Of a stretch of 11,728 bases of DNA, positions 5,364 through 11,728 are shown in pieces. Location of the stretch: assembly GCA_035653295.1 (NCBI GenBank), contig DASRCB010000342.1, forward strand, positions 1-11,728. The letters are read 5' to 3'. The stretch is from DASRCB01 sp035653295 (GTDB lineage: Bacteria; Acidobacteriota; Terriglobia; Bryobacterales; Bryobacteraceae). Numbering within the stretch: position 1 is the first letter of the stretch; each line of letters begins with the position of its first letter. The position numbers were made by a program, and so were the translations under genes. The notes under the pieces were generated by a model. It was not told the DNA's origin and ran no database searches. It worked only from the letters and a program-made list of their open reading frames with translations.

Positions 5364-6998
5364 ATGGCGCTCGACCCGAAAGCCGGCAAACCTGCTACTC
5401 CCGACATGTTGGTTGACGTTCCCCGGCTGATCACGGCCTACTATGCGTTGCAGCCGGATCCGGATGCGCCCGAGCAACTGGTTTCTTTCGGTACATCAGG
5501 ACACCGCGGCACATCCTTAAAGAACAACTTTAATGAGAACCACATCCTTGCGATTACCGAAGCCATTTGCCGCTACCGCAAACAGGAGCAGATCGACGGT
5601 CCGCTGTACCTGGCCAAAGACACCCACGCTTTGTCGGAACCGGCCTTCGCCAGCGCGCTGGAGGTCCTGGCGGCACATGATGTAACGGTTTGCGTGGATT
5701 GCGATCTGGCGTATACGCCGACGCCCGCGCTCTCGCATGCGATCCTCACCTGGAACCGAGGAAGGGAGAGCGGCCTGGCAGATGGCATTGTGATCACGCC
5801 CTCCCACAATCCTCCGGAGGATGGCGGCTTCAAATACAACCCGCCCAGCGGCGGCCCCGCAGACACAGGCGTTACGAAGTGGATTCAGGACGAAGCCAAT
5901 CGGCTCCTCGCCGCAGGCCTCTCCGGCGTGAAGCGGACCACGTACCAGAAGGCCCTAAAAGCGGGCGGGACGCAGCGCTTCGACTACCTCAGCCATTACG
6001 TGAACGATCTGTGCCATGTCATTGATATGGATTCGATTCGCGGCGCGCGTCTAAACCTGGCCGTCGACCCGCTGGGGGGCGCCGGCGTGTTCTATTGGCC
6101 GCGCATTGCCGAGCACTACAAGTTCCCACTGACAGTCCTGAACAGCACCGTTGATCCCACGTTCCGGTTCATGACCGCTGACTGGGATGGCCGCATTCGC
6201 ATGGACTGCTCCTCCCCATACGCCATGGCCAGCGTCATTGCGCTGAAGGACCGCTTCGACGTCGCTTTTGCCTGCGACACCGATCACGACCGCCACGGCG
6301 TGGTGACGCGCAGCTCCGGCTTACTGAACCCGAATCACTATCTGGCAGTCGCCATCTCGTACCTCTATCGCAATCGCAGCTCCTGGCGCGCGGACTCGGG
6401 GGTCGGCAAGACCGTCGTGAGCAGCAGCATGATTGACCGGGTGGCCGCAGGCCTCGGCCGCAGGCTCGACGAAGTGCCGGTCGGATTCAAGTGGTTCGTA
6501 CCCGGGCTGCTGGACGGCTCCGTTGCGTTCGGAGGAGAAGAGAGCGCCGGGGCATCGTTCCTGCGCTCGAACGGCGAAGTATGGAGCACTGATAAAGACG
6601 GCATCATCATGGGTCTGCTGTCGGCCGAGATCATGGCCCGTCAAGGACGGGATCCGGGCGAGCTTTACAGCGAGCTGACGGCGCGCTATGGCAACCCGGT
6701 TTATGAACGTATCGATGCGCCCGCGACCCCGGAGATCAAGAAGAAGCTTGCGGGCGCTTCACCCGACGATCTGCGGTCGAACGATCTTGCCGGCGAGAAG
6801 ATCGAGAAGGTCCTCACCACAGCGCCCGGCAACGGCGCCGCGATCGGAGGCATGAAAGTAATGTCGGCGAATGGCTGGTTCGCCGCCCGGCCTTCGGGCA
6901 CCGAGAACGTGTACAAAGTCTACGCCGAGAGTTTTCTCGGCGAAGCTCACCTGCGCCGGATCCAGCAGGACGCGCAGGCGCTGATCTCCAGCCTTTAG
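5364..6998 (+). CDS. pgm: Phosphoglucomutase (alpha-D-glucose phosphate-specific)
   Basis: Interconverts glucose-1-phosphate and glucose-6-phosphate, linking glycogen, UDP-glucose and trehalose precursors to glycolysis and the pentose phosphate route; cytoplasmic. The 544 residues are close to E. coli Pgm. Seen: VSFGTSGHRG at residues 40-49, the phosphoserine loop TPSHNP with Ser147, the metal-binding DTDHDRHG with Asp305/307/309, the sugar-specificity loop GGEESAGASF, and the C-terminal phosphate-binding RPSGTENVYK. All key residues are intact. ATG 5364 (MALDPKAGKPATPDML) matches the family N-terminus; the frame is open back to 5157 but that part runs antisense through the zinc-finger gene. 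msrA follows after 10 bases and is likely co-transcribed. With pgl upstream, this is the second sugar-phosphate gene in the window. Confidence 0.97.
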   Translation: MALDPKAGKPATPDMLVDVPRLITAYYALQPDPDAPEQLVSFGTSGHRGTSLKNNFNENHILAITEAICRYRKQEQIDGPLYLAKDTHALSEPAFASALEVLAAHDVTVCVDCDLAYTPTPALSHAILTWNRGRESGLADGIVITPSHNPPEDGGFKYNPPSGGPADTGVTKWIQDEANRLLAAGLSGVKRTTYQKALKAGGTQRFDYLSHYVNDLCHVIDMDSIRGARLNLAVDPLGGAGVFYWPRIAEHYKFPLTVLNSTVDPTFRFMTADWDGRIRMDCSSPYAMASVIALKDRFDVAFACDTDHDRHGVVTRSSGLLNPNHYLAVAISYLYRNRSSWRADSGVGKTVVSSSMIDRVAAGLGRRLDEVPVGFKWFVPGLLDGSVAFGGEESAGASFLRSNGEVWSTDKDGIIMGLLSAEIMARQGRDPGELYSELTARYGNPVYERIDAPATPEIKKKLAGASPDDLRSNDLAGEKIEKVLTTAPGNGAAIGGMKVMSANGWFAARPSGTENVYKVYAESFLGEAHLRRIQQDAQALISSL

Positions 6999-7003
6999 GG
7001 AGA
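6997..7003 (+). promoter_or_regulatory. msrA ribosome binding site
   Basis: AGGGAGA starts within the pgm stop codon and ends 5 bases before the msrA ATG, so msrA translation initiates independently but immediately behind pgm. Confidence 0.6.
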
Positions 7004-7008
7004 ACGAA

Positions 7009-7533
7009 ATGCAACTCGAGACGATTACTCTGGCCGGTGGATGCTTCTGGTGCCTCGAAGCGGTTTACGACGACGTGGAAGGAGTGCTGTCCGTGGAATC
7101 CGGCTATATGGGCGGGCATAAAGCGAACCCGACCTACCAGGAAGTGTGCACCGGCCGCACTGGGCACGCCGAAGTGGTGCAGATCACTTTCGACCGGGAC
7201 GTTATCACCGCGAAAGACATCCTTGAAATCTTCTTCGCTATCCATGACCCGACCACGCGCGACCGGCAGGGCAACGATGTCGGCCCGCAATATCGCTCGG
7301 CGATTTTCTATCACAATGAAGCGCAGCGTCAAGCAGCCGAGGAGATTATCCGCGAGCTGCATCTGCCGGTGGTGACGGAAGTGCAGCCCGCGTCAGTGTT
7401 CTACAAGGCCGAAGACTACCATCAGGAGTACTTCACGAATAACCCGAACCAACCCTACTGCATGTTCGTGGTCAGCCCGAAAGTGCAGAAATTCCGAAAG
7501 TCCTTTGCGGCGCGCCGCAAACAGCCCGCGTAG
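7009..7533 (+). CDS. msrA: Peptide methionine-S-sulfoxide reductase
   Basis: Reduces methionine-S-sulfoxide in oxidised proteins and free methionine. The 174 residues are the normal MsrA core length. Seen: the catalytic motif GGCFWCLE with nucleophile Cys12, the family block SGYMGGHKANPTYQEVCTG, HAEVVQITFD, the glutamine/tyrosine block GPQYRSAIFY, and EDYHQEYF near the C-terminus. Cys151 in QPYC could act as resolving cysteine. There is no signal peptide, so it is cytoplasmic, and there is no fused MsrB domain. It follows pgm by 10 bases with a good ribosome site. Its stop is only 6 bases from the stop of the opposite-strand permease, leaving no room for a separate terminator. Confidence 0.97.
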   Translation: MQLETITLAGGCFWCLEAVYDDVEGVLSVESGYMGGHKANPTYQEVCTGRTGHAEVVQITFDRDVITAKDILEIFFAIHDPTTRDRQGNDVGPQYRSAIFYHNEAQRQAAEEIIRELHLPVVTEVQPASVFYKAEDYHQEYFTNNPNQPYCMFVVSPKVQKFRKSFAARRKQPA

Positions 7534-7539
7534 GTTTCG

Positions 7540-10164
7540 TCAATCGCACCTTAGAGCGGTCATGGGGTCGAGGCGGCTGGCCCGGTGGGCCGGAATCCAG
7601 GCTCCGAGGACCGCGACCGCGGCCAGTACGGCGATGGCGGCGATGTAGGTGATCGGATCGCGGGGACGGAGGCCGAACAGGAGTGATGCGGCAGTGGAGG
7701 CGAGGGCGGCCGCGCATACGGTTCCGATGAAAGCGCCGGCGCCAACGAGCAGGGCCGCATCCTTCATGACCAGGGCGATGACCTCGCTGCGGGTCGCGCC
7801 GAGGGCCATGCGGATGCCAAGCTCGTTCTGCCGGCGCACTGCGATATAGGCGATAACGCCGTAGAGACCCACCGCAGCCAGAATGACCGCCAGCGCGCCG
7901 AAGAAGCCGGAGAGCGCGGCCATGAGGCGATCGCGCGTGAGGCTGATATCGATTTGCTGGCGGAACGGATGAAGCTCGACGGCGATGCCGGGATGCAGCC
8001 GCGAGAGGCGCTCGCGCACTTCGGAGATGATGCTGCCGAGCGGCGCCGAGGACCGGATGTAGGCGAGCATGTAGTCGTCGTTGCTGGTTTGCGGCGCGTA
8101 GGCCATGGCCTCGATGGGGCTGTGGAGGTCGAAGTAGCGGGTATCTTTCACCACGCCGATGATCTGGTAGTCCGTGGCGGGATAGTTCGGCTCAGTGATG
8201 GTGCGGAAGGTGCGGCCGATGGGATTCGCATCGCCGAAAAACCGGCGCACGAAGGCCTGATTGACGATGGCGACATTGCGGTCGCGATCGGTGAAGTCGC
8301 GGCCGGCGAGCAGCGGCATGTCGAGCGTGGCGAAGTGGCCCGGGCTGACCCAGGTAAAGGCGGATGAATTCAGAACTGCGCCGGCGTGCACGCCGAGATG
8401 CCACATCCCGCCGGTGACGACGAAGTTGGTTGTGGTGGCGACGGAGTCGATGCGGGGCATGCCGCGGATCTCGTCGAGCACGGTTTTCTCGCGTGCGTGC
8501 GCGTGACTCAGGTCGATAGTAGCCAGCAGAACGCCCTTGCTTCGAAAGCCGGGATCGAGGGTGAGGAGGTTGCGGAAGCTGCGCACGAACAGCAGGGCGC
8601 CGACGACGAGCACCAGCGAGACGGACACCTGTACGACCACCAGGGCGCGCTGGAAGGAGAAGCGCGCGTGCGCGGCGGTGAGGCCGCGTCCGCCGGACCT
8701 GATGGTATCGCCGGGGTCCATGCGCGAGGCGCGGAGAGCCGGAGCGAGCCCGAAGAGCACGCAGCAGGCGATGGCCACGCCGGCGATGAAGGCGAGCACG
8801 CGCCAGTCGACGCCCACGGCAAGCGTGAGCGGATCGTCAGCATTGTTAAGGAAAGCGAGGATGGACATGCTCAGCAGGCGGGCCAGCGCCGCGCCGAGAA
8901 CCGCGCCGGTGGCAGCGAGCAGAAGGCTTTCACAGAGCGATTGCTGGATGAGGCGGCGGCCGGACGCACCGATGGCGAGGCGCAGGGCGAACTCGCGCTG
9001 GCGTGCGCTGGCGCGGGCGAGCATCAGATTCGCGAGGTTGGCGCAGGCGATGAGCAGGACCAGGCCGGTGACGCCCAGCAGCAGGTATAACGAACTGCTG
9101 TACCGGGTCCGCAGGCGGCTAATGCCGTTGGCGGCCGGCTTCGCCTGGAGACGAAAAGCGCGGTATTGGCTGAGCACCTGTGTGGAGTAGCCGGTGGGAA
9201 TCGTGGCCTGCATCAGGCCAGGACTGATGGCGCGCAGATAATCGTTGGCCTGTTCGATGGACCAGCCGGGCGCGCGGCGTGCAAGGACGGTAAGCCAGGA
9301 AAGATCGGAACGGGTGAACCAGTCGTTGGTGGGCTGCATCGTGCGCAGCCAGCAGATGGGAGCGGCGACGTCGAACTGGTGTTCGACCTCGAGGCCATGA
9401 AAGCCGGGCGCCGAGACGCCGATGATCTCCATGGGTATGTTGTCGATGACGATGCGCCTGCCGACGGCGGAGGAGCTTCCGCCGTACTCGGTTTGCCAGA
9501 ACCCGTAGCCGAGCACAACGCCGGCATCGCAGGTGTCGTCGCGGAACAGGCGGCCGGCGGCGGGCTGGACACCGAGGGTGTGGAAGAAGTTGCTGGTGAC
9601 CAGCGACGCGCGGACACGGCGCATGCGGGTGATATCGCCGATGGGAACGTCGCGATCGGTCCAGGCGAGCACGCCGGAGAAGGGCCGGTGATGGTCGTGG
9701 AGTTGTTGCCAGAGCGCGTAGCTGAGGGTGTTTTCGTTCTGGGAAACGCCCCAGCCGTTCTTTTCGGGGATGACGATTTGCACCAATTGCCCGGGATGCT
9801 GCACCGGGAGGCTGCGCAGGCGCACGGCGTCGAGCAGTCCGAAGATGGCCGTGTTGGCGCCGATGCCAAGGGCGAGCGTGCAGATGGCGGCGACAGTGAA
9901 AGCCGGGCTGAGGCGCAGCGTGCGGGCGGCGAATCGCAGATCGCGGGCGAGCGATTCGAGCCACACCGTCCCGCGCGCTTCGCGGCACTCCTCCTTCAGG
10001 CCTTCCAGGCCGCCGAGCTGGAGCAGGGCTTCGCGGCGGGCCTGGGCAGGATTGCGGCCGGCGCGGATCTTGTCGGCGACGGCGCGCTCGATGTGGTCGC
10101 GGAGTTCGGCGTCGAGTTTGGCCTCGAGCCGGCGGCCGTGAAGGAGACGGCCGAGCCAGGTCAT
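7540..10164 (-). CDS. ADOP-type ABC transporter permease (MacB/FtsX family)
   Basis: An 874-residue integral membrane protein with duplicated MacB_PCD-FtsX architecture. Seen: a charged N-terminal helical extension (residues 1-80, with HIERAVADKIRAGRNPAQARREAL), TM1 about 88-112, a periplasmic domain about 115-350, three TM helices around 357-382, 410-435 and 455-478, a second half starting with a TM at about 508-527, a second periplasmic domain about 535-740, and TMs around 752-775, 802-826 and 838-858. RQREFALRLAIGAS and RQNELGIRMALGAT are the repeated FtsX coupling signatures. This is the acidobacterial duplicated orphan permease pattern: no ATPase gene is adjacent, as the family name implies. 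The substrate is unknown; MacB-type systems act as mechanotransmission or efflux machines. ATG 10164 has AGGAG 8 bases upstream. It lies behind padR, its probable regulator. Confidence 0.95.
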   Translation of the reverse strand: MTWLGRLLHGRRLEAKLDAELRDHIERAVADKIRAGRNPAQARREALLQLGGLEGLKEECREARGTVWLESLARDLRFAARTLRLSPAFTVAAICTLALGIGANTAIFGLLDAVRLRSLPVQHPGQLVQIVIPEKNGWGVSQNENTLSYALWQQLHDHHRPFSGVLAWTDRDVPIGDITRMRRVRASLVTSNFFHTLGVQPAAGRLFRDDTCDAGVVLGYGFWQTEYGGSSSAVGRRIVIDNIPMEIIGVSAPGFHGLEVEHQFDVAAPICWLRTMQPTNDWFTRSDLSWLTVLARRAPGWSIEQANDYLRAISPGLMQATIPTGYSTQVLSQYRAFRLQAKPAANGISRLRTRYSSSLYLLLGVTGLVLLIACANLANLMLARASARQREFALRLAIGASGRRLIQQSLCESLLLAATGAVLGAALARLLSMSILAFLNNADDPLTLAVGVDWRVLAFIAGVAIACCVLFGLAPALRASRMDPGDTIRSGGRGLTAAHARFSFQRALVVVQVSVSLVLVVGALLFVRSFRNLLTLDPGFRSKGVLLATIDLSHAHAREKTVLDEIRGMPRIDSVATTTNFVVTGGMWHLGVHAGAVLNSSAFTWVSPGHFATLDMPLLAGRDFTDRDRNVAIVNQAFVRRFFGDANPIGRTFRTITEPNYPATDYQIIGVVKDTRYFDLHSPIEAMAYAPQTSNDDYMLAYIRSSAPLGSIISEVRERLSRLHPGIAVELHPFRQQIDISLTRDRLMAALSGFFGALAVILAAVGLYGVIAYIAVRRQNELGIRMALGATRSEVIALVMKDAALLVGAGAFIGTVCAAALASTAASLLFGLRPRDPITYIAAIAVLAAVAVLGAWIPAHRASRLDPMTALRCD

Positions 10165-10262
10165 GAGGCGGTCTCCTGTTGAGTGAGGTGGGCAGCCTGC
10201 GAGAGACCTGGCGGGCTGAGAGCCCGCCGCAGGGCGAGGCCCTGCCCCCCATCGGACCTCAT
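10161..10262 (-). CDS. Possible 33-residue bridging mini-ORF between padR and the permease
   Basis: A 33-codon ORF beginning MRSDGGQGLALRRALSPPG and ending HLTQQETAS. Its ATG overlaps the padR stop and its stop overlaps the permease ATG, both as ATGA. It reads straight through the two hairpins of the interval without a stop. No domain is recognisable, and the arginine/glycine-rich content simply reflects the palindromic GC-rich DNA. Inference: a translational bridge that keeps ribosomes moving through the hairpins from padR to the permease, perhaps created by insertion of the hairpin element into an older direct ATGA overlap. Chance is the alternative. Confidence 0.3.
   Translation of the reverse strand: MRSDGGQGLALRRALSPPGLSQAAHLTQQETAS
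10173..10177 (-). promoter_or_regulatory. Permease ribosome binding site
   Basis: AGGAG on the minus strand, 8 bases before ATG 10164, at the distal end of the padR-permease interval and inside the bridging mini-ORF. It fixes the permease start and shows that independent initiation is possible. Confidence 0.6.
10210..10245. repeat. Two adjacent perfect hairpins with GAG loops
   Basis: Positions 10210-10228 read GGCGGGCT-GAG-AGCCCGCC (8-base perfect stem) and 10229-10245 read GCAGGGC-GAG-GCCCTGC (7-base perfect stem), with no base between them and the same three-base loop. Outer short inverted arms also exist: GAGGT 10185-10189 with ACCTC 10256-10260, and GGGCAG 10190-10195 with CTGCCC 10242-10247. 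No T tract follows on either strand, so these are not simple intrinsic terminators. They resemble a REP-like palindromic intergenic element or an mRNA structure between padR and the permease. Confidence 0.65.
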
Positions 10263-10609
10263 GAGGCGGCGTCCTCGTCGGCCAGGCGCAGGATGAGGCC
10301 GACCGCTTCGGCGACGCGGCGCCAGTTTTCGGTTTCGCTCTGGAGCTGGCGGCGGCCTTTGGCAGTCAGTTTGTAGAACTTCGCCTCGCGGCCGGTTTCG
10401 GATTCCTTCCAGTCGGCGGTGAGAAAGCCCTTGTTCTCCAGCCGGTGGAGAGCCGGATAGAGGGAGCCCTGCTGCACGCGGAGCGCGTCGCGCGAAATCT
10501 GCTGGATACGCTGGGCGATGGCGTAGCCATGCACGGGGCCGAGCGCGGCCACCTGGAGGATGAGCAGGTCGAGGGTGCCCTGGGGGAGATCGGTATTGGG
10601 AGCGTCCAT
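10259..10609 (-). CDS. PadR family transcriptional regulator
   Basis: A 116-residue winged-helix repressor of the short PadR type (PadR-s2-like, as usually found with ADOP permeases). Seen: the N-terminal signature PQGTLDLLIL, the helix-turn-helix GYAIAQRI, then QGSLYPALHRLENKGFL (recognition helix and start of the wing), and YKLTAKGRRQL. A C-terminal helix after residue 90 would form the dimer interface. ATG 10609 is chosen because family members begin a few residues before the PQGTLDLL block. GTG 10618, three codons upstream, lies at the predicted transcription start. No good ribosome site is present. The gene precedes the permease on the same strand and is divergent from the rraA-like gene. 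An inverted repeat on its promoter suggests autoregulation. Confidence 0.94.
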   Translation of the reverse strand: MDAPNTDLPQGTLDLLILQVAALGPVHGYAIAQRIQQISRDALRVQQGSLYPALHRLENKGFLTADWKESETGREAKFYKLTAKGRRQLQSETENWRRVAEAVGLILRLADEDAAS

Positions 10610-10617
10610 ACCTTGCA

Positions 10618-10652
10618 CTTCTACATATACGCCAGAACGTGTAGAAGGTCAA
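10618..10652 (-). promoter_or_regulatory. padR promoter with overlapping inverted-repeat operator
   Basis: On the minus strand, TTGACC (10652-10647) and TATATG (10629-10624) are separated by exactly 17 bases, five and four of six consensus positions. A perfect 8-base inverted repeat, CTTCTACA at 10618-10625 and TGTAGAAG at 10640-10647, is laid over it: one arm sits against the -35 element and the other overlaps the -10 and predicted start. This is what an autorepressor site would look like. PadR proteins are known to bind such dyads near their own promoters; binding here is inference. The site also lies about 30 bases upstream of the divergent rraA-like start. Confidence 0.6.
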
Positions 10653-10677
10653 GGTGTCTGGGATATGCTGTTCGACG

Positions 10678-11538
10678 ATGAGAACTGCTGCCTTGCTCCT
10701 TCTTTGTTGCGCGGCGTCCGCGCAGGTGTTCACGTTTACGCGCGAACAGATGATGGAATACACCGCGAAGAACCCCTACGACCGATTTGCGGACGGCCGG
10801 CCGAAGGTGCCGGACGACGTGCTGGAGAAAGTGCGCGGGCTGAGCGCGGAGGAGGTGTGGGCGGTACTGCCGGAGTTCGGGTACAAGCATCAGTACGAAG
10901 GCAACTGGATGATCGTGCATCCGGAGCGCAAGCTGGTGGGACGCGCGGTGACGGCGCAGTTCATGCCGGTACGGCCGGACGTGCAGAGCGTGGCGGAGGC
11001 GAAGGCCAATGCGTCTGGGCAGAAGCGCAACGCCAACCAGCGCGTCATCGACCTGCTGCAAAGCGGCGATGTCATGGTGGTGGACCTTTTCGGCAAGATC
11101 GAGGGTGGGACCTTCGTGGGCGACAACCTGGCGACGGCGATCTGGGCCACGACGAAGACGGGGCTGGTGGTGGACGGATCGGTGCGCGACATGGAGGGCA
11201 TTTTCCCGCTGGGGATGCCGCTGTATATTCGCGGCGTGCATCCGACGCCGATCGAGGACGTGATGCTGACTGGAGTGAACATTCCGATTCGCATCGGGCA
11301 GGCGACGGTGATGCCGGGCGACGTGGTCTTCGGCGATCGCGAAGGCGTGTACTTCATCCCGCCGGAGCTGGTGGGCAAGGTGGTGCAGCGAGCGGAGGAG
11401 ACGCATGTTCACGATGAATGGACAAAGATGAAACTGCTCAGCGGGAAATACAAGACCAGCGATATCTATCCGCATCCGCACGATCCGGCGCTTATCAAGG
11501 AATACGAGGAATACAAGCGGGAGAAGCTGGGACATTGA
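10678..11538 (+). CDS. Secreted RraA-family protein
   Basis: A 286-residue protein with a clear Sec signal peptide (MRTAALLLLCCAASAQ, cleavage expected after ASA) followed by an RraA/HMG-aldolase-like fold. Seen: VGRAVTAQFMP, QSGDVMVVDLFG, VGDNLATAIWATTKTGLVVDGSVRDMEGI with Arg170-Asp171 at the expected metal and substrate position, and PGDVVFGDREGVYFIP. Family members include 4-hydroxy-4-methyl-2-oxoglutarate aldolases and the RNase E inhibitor RraA; the export signal makes an RNase regulator unlikely. The substrate is unknown. The C-terminus after about residue 240 is a charged extension (HVHDEWTKMKLLSGKYK) beyond the core. ATG 10678 is chosen because the signal peptide starts there; the frame is open from 10654 but crosses the promoter. 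TATGCT at 10664-10669 is a possible -10, implying an almost leaderless mRNA. Confidence 0.92.
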   Translation: MRTAALLLLCCAASAQVFTFTREQMMEYTAKNPYDRFADGRPKVPDDVLEKVRGLSAEEVWAVLPEFGYKHQYEGNWMIVHPERKLVGRAVTAQFMPVRPDVQSVAEAKANASGQKRNANQRVIDLLQSGDVMVVDLFGKIEGGTFVGDNLATAIWATTKTGLVVDGSVRDMEGIFPLGMPLYIRGVHPTPIEDVMLTGVNIPIRIGQATVMPGDVVFGDREGVYFIPPELVGKVVQRAEETHVHDEWTKMKLLSGKYKTSDIYPHPHDPALIKEYEEYKREKLGH

Positions 11539-11687
11539 AGCCGGGGGACCGGGGGCGAAGAATCCGGGCTTCACTTTTCGTCATCGCCGCCGGACGGAAC
11601 GGGGACATCAACAATTACACGCTGATCTACCTTTCAAACGACCCGGTGTCGCAGCCGAAGGCCTGGGGCTTCCGGCGTATTTCCTGA
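11535..11687 (+). CDS. Uncertain 50-codon ORF after the rraA-like gene
   Basis: A TTG-started ORF whose first codon overlaps the rraA-like stop (TTGA). It ends before the window edge with GDINNYTLIYLSND and KAWGFRRIS. Third-position GC is high over the last 30 codons, as in the real genes, but the start is weak, no domain is recognised, and a hairpin candidate covers its first codons. It may be a small gene, a remnant of a longer one, or noise. Confidence 0.2.
   Translation: MKPGDRGRRIRASLFVIAAGRNGDINNYTLIYLSNDPVSQPKAWGFRRIS
11536..11577 (+). terminator. Possible intrinsic terminator after the rraA-like gene
   Basis: TGAAGCC at 11536-11542 pairs perfectly with GGCTTCA at 11567-11573. The 24-base loop can add a couple of G-C pairs, and ACTTTT follows. 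The stem starts within the stop codon. The loop is long and the T run is only four bases, so this is a weak candidate. The rest of 11578-11728 shows no confident gene or signal beyond the uncertain ORF listed separately. Confidence 0.3.
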
Positions 11688-11728
11688 CGGGAACGGAAAC
11701 GGATCCGGCGCCCGGGCCGGGCCAGGAC

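Larger units (their letters stand above)
10161..10269. repeat. 11-base direct repeats flanking the padR-permease interval
   Basis: TCATGAGGCGG occurs at 10161-10171 and again at 10259-10269, exactly 98 bases apart. The first copy includes the permease ATG and the second the padR stop, both on the minus strand. The pair has the look of a target-site duplication around an 87-base insert. The second copy also forms the perfect palindrome CCTCATGAGG at 10257-10266. Matching short C-terminal codons (GCC TCA TGA) could give part of the identity by chance. Confidence 0.45.

Noticed and set aside
9166..10182. A 338-codon plus-strand frame opposite the permease, and another at 8386-9090
   Set aside because: Both are antisense shadows of the permease. 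The minus-strand protein has full MacB/FtsX signatures, while these frames are low-complexity (Gly, Ala, Glu, Asp) with no domain.
10210..10245. The tandem hairpins as intrinsic terminators of padR
   Set aside because: No T tract follows on the minus strand, and the permease downstream is expected to be co-transcribed.
9119..10252. A 377-codon minus-strand frame overlapping the permease
   Set aside because: Arg/Pro-rich translation of the permease in another frame, with no recognisable family.
10621..11574. A 317-codon minus-strand frame opposite the rraA-like gene
   Set aside because: Histidine/arginine-rich antisense shadow that also runs across the padR promoter.
1..11728. CRISPR arrays, tRNA or rRNA genes, insertion sequences
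   Set aside because: No regularly spaced repeats, cloverleaf-like sequences, rRNA signatures or transposase motifs were seen on reading both strands.

Overview
This is a GC-rich bacterial chromosomal window, packed with genes on both strands. It most likely comes from an Acidobacteriota (Bryobacterales/Solibacter-like) genome. The best pointers are an 874-residue MacB/FtsX-type permease with the N-terminal extension typical of acidobacterial duplicated orphan permeases (ADOP), which sits directly behind a PadR regulator, and a DUF6599-like exported protein. Taxonomy here is inference from gene content; there is no rRNA, tRNA, CRISPR or transposase gene in the window.

Layout, left to right. 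(1) Positions 25-1994, plus strand: a cupin protein, 6-phosphogluconolactonase (pgl) and a patatin-like phospholipase. A 30-codon ORF exactly bridges cupin and pgl with ATGA overlaps at both ends, and pgl and the patatin gene overlap by 8 bases, so the whole run can be translationally chained. (2) Positions 1957-3920, minus strand: a Tat-exported aldo/keto reductase with two C-terminal four-cysteine clusters, then a DUF6599-like protein joined by a GTGA overlap. (3) Positions 3987-5063, plus strand and divergent from (2): a Tat-exported DUF362 protein. (4) Positions 5064-5285, minus: a small HxxxCxxC zinc-finger protein whose stop codon abuts that of the DUF362 gene. (5) Positions 5364-7533, plus: phosphoglucomutase (pgm) and peptide methionine sulfoxide reductase (msrA), 10 bases apart. 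(6) Positions 7540-10609, minus: padR-type regulator followed by the ADOP permease. A 98-base interval between them carries two adjacent perfect hairpins, 11-base flanking direct repeats and a second ATGA-to-ATGA bridging ORF. (7) Positions 10678-11538, plus: an RraA-family protein with a Sec signal peptide, divergent from padR across a shared promoter region.

Functionally there are three themes. Central sugar-phosphate metabolism is represented by pgl (oxidative pentose phosphate pathway) and pgm (glucose-1-P/glucose-6-P). An extracytoplasmic group comprises the Fe-S aldo/keto reductase, the DUF6599-like protein, the DUF362 protein, the RraA-like protein and the permease. A regulatory unit is formed by PadR, with an 8-base perfect inverted repeat laid over a well-formed -35/-10 promoter, which suggests autoregulation and possibly control of the divergent rraA-like gene.

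I see no complete new defence or mobile system. The most unusual features are the two mini-ORFs that bridge neighbouring genes through ATGA overlaps, the hairpin insert between padR and the permease, and the divergent Tat-exported redox module.
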